Source of the DNA: Eutreptiella sp. 'Long Island Sound 2002'
Lineage: Eukaryota > Euglenozoa > Euglenophyceae > Eutreptiales > Eutreptiaceae
Direction of reading: 5' to 3'
Length of the DNA stretch: 64,000 bases
Assembly: GCA_964036045.1 (NCBI GenBank)
Contig: OZ038386.1
Span: 16,070,329-16,134,328 of the forward strand
Every line of letters begins with the position of its first letter. The first letter of the stretch is position 1. Of the stretch, positions 21,282 to 31,923 are shown piece after piece. The translations under genes and the position numbers were made by a program. The notes below the pieces were generated by a model. It searched no databases, was not told the DNA's origin, and was given only the letters and a program-made list of their open reading frames with translations.

Positions 21282-23654
21282 ATGAGTGTAAAGAGTAGAG
21301 ATCGATTCCTCCAGCTTACAAATGCTTGGGGGGAACCGGCTCATTCAGGCATCACGAAGCCCAAACAAGTGCAAAAGAGGCAATCCCATGTTTCCAAGTT
21401 CCACGAAATTGTCGACCAGGCGACCGAGCACATGAACATGAGTGAGCAAAAGGTGAAACAATCGGAGCAAAAATTGCTGAAGCTAATTGAATTGGCCGAG
21501 GAGCTTGCATGCCTCAATGCTCAAAGGGCTGCAGATGACGTAGCTTTCCCAAAAGCTTCTTTCCTTGAAAGGTTCTCGGAAGCAAACCGGGGGAAACCGC
21601 GGCCGCGCAAACAAGCCAAACAGAAGGGGCCCAAGCTTCCCAAGAAGATGACGGTCGACGGGAACCCAAATTACGCAGCCCTCACTGCCTCTTTTCTCGC
21701 TCGGCACGGGCAGCAAGAAATGGAAGCTCTGTCCACAGGAACCTCTAACGTCCGCCTCACAAAGGGGAATTCAGCGATGATTCGCATGGGGTTGAGTTTT
21801 GATTTGAACATGCCAGACGCCGAAGACGGGGCTTCAATTGCATCAGGGCCTGCTTCCGCGAGAGGGCCAGAATCACTAGCTTTGACTGCCCTACCGGACT
21901 TTGAGATTGGAACCAGCTCACTGAAGAGATACTTGCACGAAAGGGGCTGGGCTCTGAATGAGGGCATCATGGGTGATGGGGATCTCAGTGATGATGATTC
22001 AATGGAAGAATTGGGGCTGGAGCTGGATCCTGTGAAGAGGGGCAGGGCAATCAAACAAAAGAGGCGGGTGATCAGGCAAGAGTACCGAGAGTCTGTCCAG
22101 GAGCACATCGACCGCCGTGAGGCACGCCGTACCGCTGGTCGAGAGCAGCGTGACGTGCTGACCAGGATGCGGCAGCACGGCACCCGCGTGGCCATGTGGC
22201 TGACCATTGTGACACTTAATTCACAGTCGTTCATGGAGGCACCGCGCCGGCAGAGGACAACGATGTTGCTCCGCCGCTTCTTCATGCCCCTGTGGACGAG
22301 GTACTGGGCCCTGAAAAAGCGGCGAATGGGGCGCAAATGGATGGTGGCACAAGGGAGAGGGAAGATGGAAAAGCTGACCCCTGAAGTACTGCGGGGTACT
22401 GGGCCGCTCTTCAGCAAATGGGATGTGGACAATCTCAACTCCTTCATCAACAAGATGTTCCCCGTCGTCTTCCGCCCCGGCGAATACATCTGCCACTTGG
22501 GGGACTCGTCGTACGTGCTGTACATTTTGGTCGGGGGCAGTGTGGACGTCATCATTCTGCCCCCCAACAGCCAAACCAAAAAGCGCGGCAAGAAGTCAGG
22601 CCTCACCGTGGCCACGCTGACCCCCACCAAATACTTCGGGGAGTACGGCGTGTTCGCAGACGAGCCCCGCGCGGCGACGCTGTACTGCGCCACGCGAGTC
22701 TACTGCTGGGCCTGCACGAAGGAGGTGTTCTGCTTCCAGCTGCAGCGACTGGCCCCGGAGGTGGTCGCGGACATCAACAAAGCGTTTGAGGCCATGGTGG
22801 TGAAGATCTACAAAGTGCGTCCTGCGCAGTTGGCGTCCACGAACACTTTCTTGAATTGGAATCCTTCGCATTTGGACGGGCTCGTCAAGGAGTTCGAGCC
22901 GGTGGTCTTCTACGAGAACTCCATCATCCTGAAGCAGGGGGACGCGGGCAGTTGCATGTACCTGATCGCACGCGGGCGATGCGAAGCCATCCACTCGCAG
23001 GACGATGCACCGAACGATGAGATGCTTCTGGGACCCGACATGCAGTTTGGGAACCGCGCGTGCATCTTCCTGGAGGGACAGTACTACACCGTGCGGGCGC
23101 TGAGCACTGTGCAGGCCTGGCGCTTGAAGAAGGAGGTGCTGATGTACCACATGCTGGACCGGCCCGACTGGTTCCTGCGGGCGAGGCAGCGCATGAACCG
23201 GGAGCTGGAGAAGAGCATGCCCAAGCCGTACTTCCACATCTTCGTGGCGAGCAGCGGGTTCCTGGAGGGGTTCCCCCACAGCCTCGTGGAGCAGCTGTAC
23301 CACGACCACTTCAAGCCGAAGGTGACGGAGACGGGGCTGCACGTTGTGTACCGCGGGGACCCGCTCGTGGACTTTCTCTACTTCGTGAACGGCCACGCGA
23401 CGGACGCCGCGCTGCCCCCCCGCTACTTCGCGGGGTGGGACTACGTCAAGAAGAAGCGCCCACGGTGGGAGAAGACCATCACGGCCACGGGGCGCGTGGA
23501 GACCTGGCTCTTGCCTCTGGGCTCCATTCTGTCGGTGCTCGAGAAGACAAGCTCGAAGGTGTTGGATCGCAAACCGGAGCTCAAGACCGTGCTGACTCGT
23601 CTGCAGGCGCACCAGGAGCTACTGCAGGAGATCACCACCGGAGATGCGTCGTAG
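21282..23654 (+). CDS. Cyclic-nucleotide-binding-domain protein
   Basis: An intact 790-residue frame with standard codons, ending in TAG. The N-terminus is basic with a predicted coiled coil (about residues 40-87). A Ser/Asp-rich and Arg-rich middle follows. The first cNMP-binding domain lies at about 375-495 with GEYICHLGD and the phosphate-binding cassette FGEYGVFADEPRAATL; both the Glu and the Arg that contact the nucleotide are present. A second domain (about 530-625) has GDAGSCMYLIARG but a degraded cassette (FGNRACIFLEGQYYTV, no Arg-Ala). A third, weaker one (about 650-760) has VYRGDPLVDFLYFVNG. There are no membrane spans and no kinase domain. It resembles protist multi-CNBD regulatory proteins. 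Its ligand is unknown, and only the first site looks able to bind cAMP or cGMP. The start is the first ATG. An upstream spliced exon cannot be excluded. Confidence 0.9.
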   Translation: MSVKSRDRFLQLTNAWGEPAHSGITKPKQVQKRQSHVSKFHEIVDQATEHMNMSEQKVKQSEQKLLKLIELAEELACLNAQRAADDVAFPKASFLERFSEANRGKPRPRKQAKQKGPKLPKKMTVDGNPNYAALTASFLARHGQQEMEALSTGTSNVRLTKGNSAMIRMGLSFDLNMPDAEDGASIASGPASARGPESLALTALPDFEIGTSSLKRYLHERGWALNEGIMGDGDLSDDDSMEELGLELDPVKRGRAIKQKRRVIRQEYRESVQEHIDRREARRTAGREQRDVLTRMRQHGTRVAMWLTIVTLNSQSFMEAPRRQRTTMLLRRFFMPLWTRYWALKKRRMGRKWMVAQGRGKMEKLTPEVLRGTGPLFSKWDVDNLNSFINKMFPVVFRPGEYICHLGDSSYVLYILVGGSVDVIILPPNSQTKKRGKKSGLTVATLTPTKYFGEYGVFADEPRAATLYCATRVYCWACTKEVFCFQLQRLAPEVVADINKAFEAMVVKIYKVRPAQLASTNTFLNWNPSHLDGLVKEFEPVVFYENSIILKQGDAGSCMYLIARGRCEAIHSQDDAPNDEMLLGPDMQFGNRACIFLEGQYYTVRALSTVQAWRLKKEVLMYHMLDRPDWFLRARQRMNRELEKSMPKPYFHIFVASSGFLEGFPHSLVEQLYHDHFKPKVTETGLHVVYRGDPLVDFLYFVNGHATDAALPPRYFAGWDYVKKKRPRWEKTITATGRVETWLLPLGSILSVLEKTSSKVLDRKPELKTVLTRLQAHQELLQEITTGDAS

Positions 23655-24239
23655 AGGGCCCGGGTGCGGCGCGCAGACGACCGGTCGTCTGTCCCCGCGC
23701 CGCCGGCCCGGGCACACCATCTCACAGACGCGACGCCGTGCCGCCGGTGTTCTGGTGCTGACCTGGTCACGCCTGATCGCCAGCCTGTCGGCCGTGCCGC
23801 CGGCGAACATTGTACATAAAGTCGAGCTCGTGCTGCTCCTGCGCCGCAGTCAAAGGCCACAAGGCGGACAGTCGTCACCCGCGCGCGGCACAGTTCACAA
23901 GGACGGAGGGCGGGGGGAGGGCGGGGCGGCGGGTCCTGGTCCCCTACCGCATTGGCGTGTCCCTGCGGAGGTGCAGCCCATCTTGGCATTTCTCAGGCCT
24001 GGCCCGCTGCAGCTGCCGATGCCCCTGAACATGATGGAGTCACTGCCGTGCGCCTTACTTCTACAAGACGGTGCCGAGTCGCCCAAGATCCCATCGTTTC
24101 CTTGTTCTGGCTGGTGTTGTGGCTGCGGCCCAACGCGGGGGTGAGGGCCAGGGGCAGGGACCACGCCATCACCAGTGCTGGTGTGAACGCCCATGGTCAC
24201 ACATCCAGGCCACGTTTATAAGCCTTAAGTTGCAAAGGG
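23655..24239. other. 3' flank of the cNMP-binding gene
   Basis: GC-rich sequence with no convincing gene. The AACATTGTACATAAAG at 23806 is the only AT-rich, polyadenylation-like spot. Frames continue on both strands but show no domain. Confidence 0.4.
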
Positions 24240-24990
24240 GGGGGGCGGGGATCCAGGTGGGTGGGTCTAAGGCTCTGGGACTCCCCCCCCTCTCATAATT
24301 CCGAGGGGTTCCTGGCGAGGGGGGCGGCCTGTTCGAATTCCAGACCCCTCCCCCCCTCCAGACCCCAAAGCTTTCGAACCGTCTTTCTCCAATTTGAGAT
24401 TTGGGGGAAAGTGTCAGCGCTGAAGGCGCCGAAAATTTTTTTTTGCCCTCCTGAGGGGTGTGTCTATACTCAAAATACTCAGAATTTTATGGAGAATTCA
24501 AAAATGGGTGAAAAAACACAGAAAAAATTTTGACCCCTGACCTGACCTCCGGGTCGGACCTTGGCTGATGGGAGCCTGAGCTAATGGGCAACTTTATTCT
24601 GAAGGTTTTTTTACCCCAGTTGTGGATGTTCAAAATGATCAGCGCGTCGTGGGGATCATTTTGAGGAATGTATGTTGGGGTGCCCACTGACCGGGAGCCC
24701 GGCGGCTGACCGGCCGACCCACCTTATCCCCCTCCCTCCAGACCCCCAAAAGTTTTCGCACCTGATTGGGGTCTAGAATTTGAACAGGCCGCCCCCCTTG
24801 GTTCCTGGGTTGGGCTCCTGCCACACCTTCTTTCTTTGTTTACAGAAGCCCTGTCTGGCTGTTTCTTTGTTGAATGCCGGGTGTGCAATTTTTTTTCACT
24901 CTATGTGTGTGCACCCAAAATGCTCAGAGTTTAATGGAGAATTCAAAAATGATGGTAAAACAGTGGTTGGGACTTTTGTCTGGACATCAT
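24240..24990 (+). repeat. Dispersed repeat family D, with internal inverted segment
   Basis: The words AATACTCAGAATTTTATGGA (24472) and AATGCTCAGAGTTTAATGGA (24917), each followed by GAATTCAAAAATG, recur diverged at 41287, 48306 and 50628. TTCAAAATGATCAGCGCGTC at 24629 recurs at 48597. A 30-base segment (GGGGGGCGGCCTGTTC..AGACCCC) at 24323-24352 is inverted at 24769-24797. No gene is seen. Confidence 0.65.
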
Positions 24991-25516
24991 GTGCAGGGTT
25001 TGAATGATCTGTTACAGACGATTTCCAGATGTGAGCAGTAGCCAGAGTTACTTACTTACTTAATACTTAGCTGAACTGTGGAAGCTCATTGGCTCAATAC
25101 CTGCTGTACACAACTTTTTGTCTGTCAGTGGTCTCTGTTCTTTTCCATTTATTCCACAGCTCTCATGATGATTTGACTTACAAAGAATGCTCCCCAGAGA
25201 ATTATAAGAGAGGGGGGGGGGGTCCCAGGTTGGTCCGAAGTCGGGTGGGTGGGTTTCGTCCAAAATACCCCCCCCCCCCGCCCCTTCTTGTAAACGTGGC
25301 CTGACGTATATATTGCACAGTGCATACAGATCCCAGTTTGTGTTAGGCTTCTGGGATCCGCCGTTGCGCTACAGAAATGGCGTTGGTTGTACACCATAGG
25401 TCCGGGTTAGTGTTCGCAACACCACAGTAAAACAGAGATTCAATCGAATTGCTCTTCAGCTGGCAGGTGGGAGGCTGCAGTGTCGCAACTACCTGGCCAC
25501 AGCTCCAACACTGCAT

Positions 25517-25705
25517 TGTATGACACACGATGCATTCGAAAATGTGACCCCAACCCTGCCCCACCCAAGCCCCCGTTACTTGTAGAAAGGCGCCCAGCCT
25601 CAAAGAATGCATGACACACGATGCATTCGAAAATGTGACCCCAATCCGCTGCACAATGCCCCACCCAAGCCCCCGTTACTTGTAGAAAGGCGCCCAGCCT
25701 CAAAT
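25517..25705 (+). repeat. Tandem duplication of about 90 bp
   Basis: The unit from TGACACACGATGCATTCGAA to GGCGCCCAGCCTCAAA occurs at 25517-25605 and again at 25611-25705. The second copy carries a short insertion (GCTGCACAA). The second unit runs into a copy of the dispersed repeat seen at position 200. Confidence 0.85.
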
Positions 25706-25905
25706 ACTGTCTGTGTTCTGATTGGCCCGACGAGGTGTTTGGAGACCGGTGCCCTGTGGCATTTGCTCTTTTGTGCTTCGTATTGTCCACACTGGGTTAT
25801 TGGTCGTTGGTTCATTTGTTTCCCAACGAAGTGTGTGTGTGTTTGGGTGTGTGTGTGTGTGTCCGTGCGTGTGCGTATGTGTGCGCATGTGTGCACACGC
25901 GAGCG
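25686..25905 (+). repeat. Composite dispersed repeat, diverged copy with GT tract
   Basis: Matches 200-360 and 6145-6305: AGGCGCCCAGCCTCA, GGTGCCCTGTG, CGTATTGTCCACACTGGGTT and CCCAACGAAGTGTGTGTG. It ends in an imperfect (GT)n at 25830-25895. Confidence 0.7.
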
Positions 25906-26599
25906 CCAGAGTGGTGCATGGCACCGGCAGTGCCCATATTGTAAAGTGTTTCTTGCTATCCTGTTTTCTGCAAGGAAATACTGGGCGCAATGTCCACAAT
26001 GGATTTCACGACCCCCTTTGCCACCTCGCCTTCCCTCAACACAGGCGTGCGGGGGTTTGTATGGGGGAGTATCATTTCGTGTCTCGGTATTGGATGCGTT
26101 GGTGGCGGTGATGGGGGGGGTGGGGTTGATTGGGATCCCTGGATACCTATAGCGCGCATTGTTATGCATGTTGACGAAAACCCTAGAGTCATGGGACAAG
26201 GAGCTTGTAACCTCCGCCACCGCACCTTCAGGCCTTGAGCCCACCATGCATGCACACCGGGCGCCCATGGACCCTAAGGAGGGCGGCCTGGGCCTATGGG
26301 CCATTTGTTGGAGTTATGTCCCATATCATCACCCTTGGTCAGTGGTGCTGTGCAAGCTCAGTGAGAAACAAAAACGATATTGCTGCAGTGTGATGGACAG
26401 GCACTTCATCATGTGTGAGAGCAGGCGGTAACACTTGGCTCAACAACCCTCTGCTCCCCGTATGTCACAGCATATGAGCAGTGCTACATCCCCACAGTCA
26501 ACTCTCCCTCTTCCAAGCTACAGAGGTGTGAGTAGGCTGGCAGGACGCGTGATTCCTTATGATGAGACTCTCTAGCGCTCCCGAATCCATAGTCCGAAT

Positions 26600-27650
26600 C
26601 CATAGTGTTTTGCACAAAAGGTGGGAGGGCACCTCACCACCCGAGGCAGCAGACCGCCATCCCAAGTCCTCTGTGACTCTGAAAGTTCCAATGAGGATGA
26701 AGCTCACAACCACCTGAGGCACCACCCCCACCCCCTATCTGTTAGCAATGATGTTCAAGAGCCTCCTGCACAGTCACCAGACCAAGATGCGGAGTCAGTG
26801 CTCCTAGAACTCCCTCTCAGCATGCATGTCCTAGGAGTATTCTTACGGTACAATAGTGGGCCTACAACCTCCAAGCTGTGCACGGATGGCTCCAGAAGGA
26901 ATGGGGGAGCAGGAGGGGAAAGTTCAATGGTCATTTTCGGGCAGCCTTCAAAGTGCCTAGTGAACAGCAAGTCTACTAGGCAGAGATAGTAGCAGCCACG
27001 GTCGCATCAGAGCTCACCAAAGAAGGGGACTGTATCACGTTGGACAGCCAAGGAGCAACCAAAGCCATCCCACGTCCGCACGAGCGTGTTGTCCCTAGCC
27101 AAGATTTCCGGGACATAGGATACACCAACATGGTATAGAAGAAGCTGTCCACGTGTTGGGTCCCAAGACATAGGAAACTAGAACAAGCCGCCTCATATAC
27201 CGAGTTTTGTGACCTCTGTGGCAGTACCGCCTCAGAGCGAGTGGCCAACATGGGGGGTGACCTCCGCCGGCAACCATGCGCTGCACTCAGGGCGGCACAC
27301 CCACGCCGCCAAAAACCTAGCTGATGTGCCTTCATACACAGAACCCCACGGAAGGAGCACATTGGCTGAGCTAGAAGCCCCTACAATGGCGGAGAAGGGC
27401 CGCATACCTCCCATGGTTCTGCGGGAAGGCTCGATGGTGGGGATGTGCCCCCCCCCCCCATGGGACAGGAAGGATAAGCAATGTGTGCATTGCCGCCGGC
27501 ACCATGGAGCATCCGTACAAACCTGACTGCTTGATTGGACTGCATGGGCGGCATTTTGGCAACAATGGCCACATTGGTGGGACCCATAGACCCGTAGGCC
27601 ACGCCAAAGCATGGTTAACCCCAGGCTTTGAGGGGGTACAGAACCTTAGC
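26600..27650 (+). pseudogene. LINE RNase H and C-terminal fragment
   Basis: Frames show KLCTDGSRRNGGAGG at 26875-26920 (first catalytic Asp), then VASELTKEGDCITLDSQGAT at 27000-27060 (LDS block), then a WVPRHRKL-like block at 27155 corresponding to the late His motif, and a downstream CVHCRRHHGAS segment that may be a metal-binding tail. Stops and shifts separate the blocks. It derives from a LINE with an RNase H domain. The rest of that element is not recognisable nearby. Confidence 0.6.
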
Positions 27651-28440
27651 GGTCAAGTTGCTTGTCCCCAAGTCATTAGTGGACTCTATCCCTCCTTAGG
27701 AGAAGAGATCCACGAGGGAAATCGCAGGCCAGTACCAGTATAGGGCCTTAGCTGGCGTATCCAAGCTAAGGAAGGCACTCACCCCCTACTCGCCTCTGCC
27801 CAAGGTCTCACACCTCTGGCCTACACGGTTCCACCCGTTGCTAAAGGAAGCATGGATGACTATTGCGTTTATGTGGAACCAAATGTGTGGCCCAATGCAC
27901 ACTCAACCCCCAAGAGAAAGGTCAAGCAAATCATGGAACTTGGGGGTAAAAAGTTGCCGCGGCAATGGCAACTTACTCACGGCCCTAAAATGCCATTTTG
28001 GCAAAACAATCTCTCAGGAGTGTGCACAGAAAACCACGTTGAAATTTTTTTAACAAAAGGGGTTCCATGGTGTCAATACCAATTTTTTTTGCCGCTGACA
28101 GCAGAACATGGGGTGGATCAAACACTAGGTCCAATGGTGTCAAAGGTGTGTTCCTAGGGGGGTTCAAAGGGAGGGGAGTTTTGGGCTCAGGGTTATCTTC
28201 GGGCACATGGGTACATGTGTTACCCCACAGGGTTGCACACCTATCCTACGCCTATTACAGAAGGGAAGATTGTCTTCTTGGCGGGTGAAAAAGGCATTAT
28301 TCGTTTGGAGTGGCTGTATCTTTCCATCTATGCAGTTTGTACTATACTTTACACCGGGTTATGTGTTACCATGGGTGCTTCACATTGATACTAGTGTTCT
28401 ACTTGGTAGCCCGGCACGATGTTTCTAAGTTTTGGTGTGC
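27651..28440. other. Non-coding stretch
   Basis: I see no gene or clear repeat, only several poly-T runs (28048, 28083) and no long conserved frame. Confidence 0.4.
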
Positions 28441-29385
28441 CCATTTACTGCTGGCAGTAGAAGTACTCCAGGACGACACATGCTAGTGAGTACATGTGGT
28501 ATGACCATAAAACTATGGGCTATGCCCCTAGTGTACCCTGTATTACTCGGATATATACCCCTTTAGTGGGGGACCATGCGGTGGTGCGATATGCACGTGG
28601 TGGCCATGTGGTGACGAAGGTGGGCATTGAACCTACATCCACAATTTAACGACCACCATGCATACCGCTGCACTAGACGAGTGGATACCGGAATTCCAGT
28701 TTCAATTCCTTGTGAATTTTTTTCGCCGAAAAAAAATTTTGCGTCCCATGTGATGCGTACAACATTTCCCGGTCCTTGGTCCACTGTATAGTTGTTGTAT
28801 AGTACTCCACCACACATTTCTTTCCATTTGCCCCTGTTGTAGGCCTGTAATACAATTCCCACGATGTTTCTACTGCTGGCGGTAAAACAGTTCGCCATAT
28901 TCACCAAGCTTGACACTGTGGTGTGTTGCAGTACTATTGTCCCATTGATTCCTCCCCGGTGCCTACTGCCCTGTTGATGCCATCACCTGGGTATGCCATC
29001 TTTATCTTTTGTTGTATCTCAGGCTCTGGATTGTAGCATAGCAGTTGGAATGCTTGGATGACACTTTTAACATTGGCTGGAATTGCTTGGGCAGGGGCAT
29101 CTAGTATTTGTTACCGACCATGATTGAGCCTTATCTTTTGGGTCCCATTGTTGCATCGTCCTACTCCATGGAACTCCACGCCACAAGTCTGGAGGATGTA
29201 TGTAATCAGGACCATGGTACATACATATGTCTCCTTACCAGCATACACCAACCTACATGGGACATGTTCATGGGTACTTTCATGACGTCTTCTATGTTAT
29301 TATCACGTTTGGTCAGTGGTGGGACATATATCCATGTGTTCCGGGTTGAGACACAGTTCTACTGCTTGCAGTAGAATACACGGCA

Positions 29386-29814
29386 ATGGATTGTGTCCCA
29401 CCAACAGTGTGTAGTACACGCACGTCTGTGAAATTGTTACGCCATACCACACAGTCAGTCCCCTGTACGTTGGTGTACTACAATTGGGTCAACTCTGCCC
29501 AAAAGCACATATGTTTTGGTGCCAACAGTAGAAGCTCCCTGCACACTGTGGTCTTTTATAAGACACCCATGTATTGCACCCTGCCCTTTGTTGACGTTGA
29601 CCTGGACATGTGGCGTAGTCTCCTCAGTATGGAGACCCCTTATGAGTCCGCTAGGGACCTATGTGGGGATGCTGTTGATGACGGACCGGTAGAATTCCTC
29701 GTGTACTTTTGCCTGCAGCTGCGCATCGACCTCAAGACCCGCCGGCAGAACTCTTTGAACAGACCAACTTCAGGGAGGATTGGGAGGACCGAGGGCGGAA
29801 GCAATGATTGTTGA
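29386..29814 (+). CDS. Unassigned open frame, 142 codons
   Basis: It starts ten bases after the perfect palindrome at 29357-29376 and stays open to TGA at 29812. Its C-terminal half (words DVDLDMWRSLLSMETPYESA and DDGPVEFLVYFCLQLRIDLK) looks more protein-like than the Cys/Thr-rich N-terminus, so coding may begin inside it, perhaps at a splice site. I recognise no domain. It may be part of the unknown element that carries the palindromes. Confidence 0.3.
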   Translation: MDCVPPTVCSTRTSVKLLRHTTQSVPCTLVYYNWVNSAQKHICFGANSRSSLHTVVFYKTPMYCTLPFVDVDLDMWRSLLSMETPYESARDLCGDAVDDGPVEFLVYFCLQLRIDLKTRRQNSLNRPTSGRIGRTEGGSNDC

Positions 29815-30158
29815 TGTTGATACCAACCATCTTTATGTTGTATTGTACCCTGCTTAAGCATCCAAATAGTGCCCGGGCTAGCCTACCTCAAGACACTTCA
29901 AGGGTTTCCAAACGGGTTCGTGTTCACCTTGCCCCCTGTGGTTTGCTTGTTGGCGTCAGGCGCATGTGGCGACACGTGTAGATGTTGGTGACCATGAGGC
30001 CCTACGGATGTTGCAACACGGGGGGGGGGGTACACATGTTGCTTGGGTAGACCATTTCAACAAAGCCCGGTACTCCAAAAACCCGACCACTCGACGTGAC
30101 ATATCATTGTCAACAACCGCAATGGCACTTGTACCTGTTGGTAGTTTAAGGGGACATT

Positions 30159-31222
30159 TTGCGGGGCACCCCACACCTGACTCCCTGTACAGTGGCTCGG
30201 CATGTTGGCGACCTAAAGGATGCAAGGGTGTCTTTTATGGCCTTTGCAAAGCAGCTTGTGCACCAATGCATGGGTTTTGAGGAGGTGCGGTGCCCCTTGG
30301 ATGTTCACTGCAAGGAGGTTGAGGTCACTCCATGGCACCCGTTAGTCATTCAAGATGTGCCTATCTCTGCAACCTTTGGGTTTCACAAGGCCATGTACGG
30401 TGTGCTTCAGCCGGCTAACAACTATTCCACACTAGTGTTACCTATGCTATGCGGCATTACCATTTACTACAGCTACCTGAAAATGTTGTACAGCTACCGG
30501 ATGCAGCCACTTCCATCGCGCCATGTGTATGCTCCGTCCGTCCTTTGTTCGGTGTCTAGCATCCGTATAAGTACTGTGTTGATCAGCATGCACCTGACAT
30601 GGTTGCTAGCATGCATTCATGCGGGCACCGTATTGTTTGTAAGAAAGATAGCTGTTCGGCCATGGCAGGGTGCCCGCGCCACCAATACCCTGCGGGCTAC
30701 CATGGAGTGGCCTGAGGAACCTAGTTTTCCACCGTGCTTCAGCGGATGCAACGATCATGTATGGTGTATACCATTCACTGGGCGTGTTCTTTTTTTGGTG
30801 AGACTACGGCAGAGTGTCAGCCTAGGTTTGCCGCAGCAAGGGCGCATCTGCCGCGTGATGTGGCCGAGGTGGCTGTGCACCCCGTGTTCCATGAGTTGAA
30901 GCAGCAGTTCATGAACTGTGGTGCCCATTTTGGGTATACACGTCCACATCCCTTCCCCACTGACGGGGATGTTGTGGGCGATCTTGCCCCCCCCTGACGT
31001 GTTCGGAGGGGGGGGGGGATTCTAGTCCCCCCCGCTCGCCTTGCAGTACCCGCCCCTGCTGCTGCGGCGGATCCTGCACCTGCACACCCCGTGGTCCCTA
31101 GTTTGGATGGTGATGCTGCCTCCAACAGTGATGCATCATCATCTAACGTCTCCAGCTTGACGTCTGCTATTGTGGACAATGACAGCTCAAATGGTCTTCG
31201 CAATGTGACTGCAATCGATTAA
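30159..31222 (+). other. Possible exon fragments in three frames
   Basis: Protein-like stretches are KDARVSFMAFAKQLVHQCMG through IQDVPISATFGFHKAMYGVL (30205-30420), QPRFAAARAHLPRDVAEVAV through CGAHFGYTRPHPFPTDGDVV (30810-30980), and after TTGCAG at 31046 an Ala/Pro/Ser-rich tail (SLDGDAASNSDASSSN) ending in TAA at 31220. This could be the exons of one gene or a decayed element ORF. The family is unknown. Confidence 0.3.
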
Positions 31223-31503
31223 CCCCCATGGTTTTAGTGATAGCAGTAGAAGGCCACGACTGTGCTTAGTACCGCCCTTGGTAATGCACTGCATGCATAC
31301 ACGGTGCTGACCTAATCTGCTGTCACGTGTATTGAGTTTGGCTGTTGTTTTACGGCCAACAGTAGAAGGTACTTCGGGGTCGCTATGATGTACGAGGACC
31401 ACCATACATGGTTGTGAATTACCCATGGCAAACCTCAATGATCCGCTAGTGGTATGAACTTCTAGTCACATCGATCGATGTGCCAGTTGATGCAGCATAG
31501 CCC

Positions 31504-31923
31504 ATGCTGTTGGTGTTTCTCACGTCCTGCCGCTCCGCCCAGCAAATTTTGAAGACTGTGCCAGCCCTTCTGGTGTACTCTGTGCGATGGACCATCCGTT
31601 TCTGGGATTGCACCGGCTTGCCACCCAAAAGCATGCAGAAGGCGTTGTTGGAGGAGGTGAACACCACACAGAATGCACTACCTCCGGACTTTGAATGTGT
31701 GTTGTCATTGTTCGCCAATGGGACGCCGGTGACCCCGGCCGCGGTGAAGGCCCTAGACAAGTGCTTCCAAGAGACGGCAAAACGGGCAAAGAAAATAGAC
31801 AAGCAAATGATGAAGCACAAATTCGTAGTGCTAAGTGCAAAGCACGCTTGTAACCACCGTCTCTGTGCTGTGGGTTTAACTTCTGAATGGAGTAGAGCGA
31901 AACCTGTAGGCACTGCTTGGTAG
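31504..31923 (+). CDS. Unassigned open frame, helical and basic
   Basis: A 139-codon frame. The central part (SMQKALLEEVNTTQNALPPD, VKALDKCFQETAKRAKKIDK) has a helix-like pattern with Lys-rich ends. I do not recognise it. A related low-complexity coding style (SKQCGAEAKQAARAAS) appears at 32400-32600. It lies between palindromes at 31347 and 32049. It could belong to a DNA-binding protein of a mobile element, but nothing proves that. Confidence 0.3.
   Translation: MLLVFLTSCRSAQQILKTVPALLVYSVRWTIRFWDCTGLPPKSMQKALLEEVNTTQNALPPDFECVLSLFANGTPVTPAAVKALDKCFQETAKRAKKIDKQMMKHKFVVLSAKHACNHRLCAVGLTSEWSRAKPVGTAW

Noticed and set aside
21671-23612. Two minus-strand frames of about 340 codons
   Set aside because: They are antisense to the cNMP-binding protein, whose domains are unmistakable.
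28610-28690. Possible tRNA on the minus strand
   Set aside because: A-box (TAGTGCAGCGG) and a near B-box (GGTTCAATGCC) are present, but the acceptor and anticodon stems do not pair.
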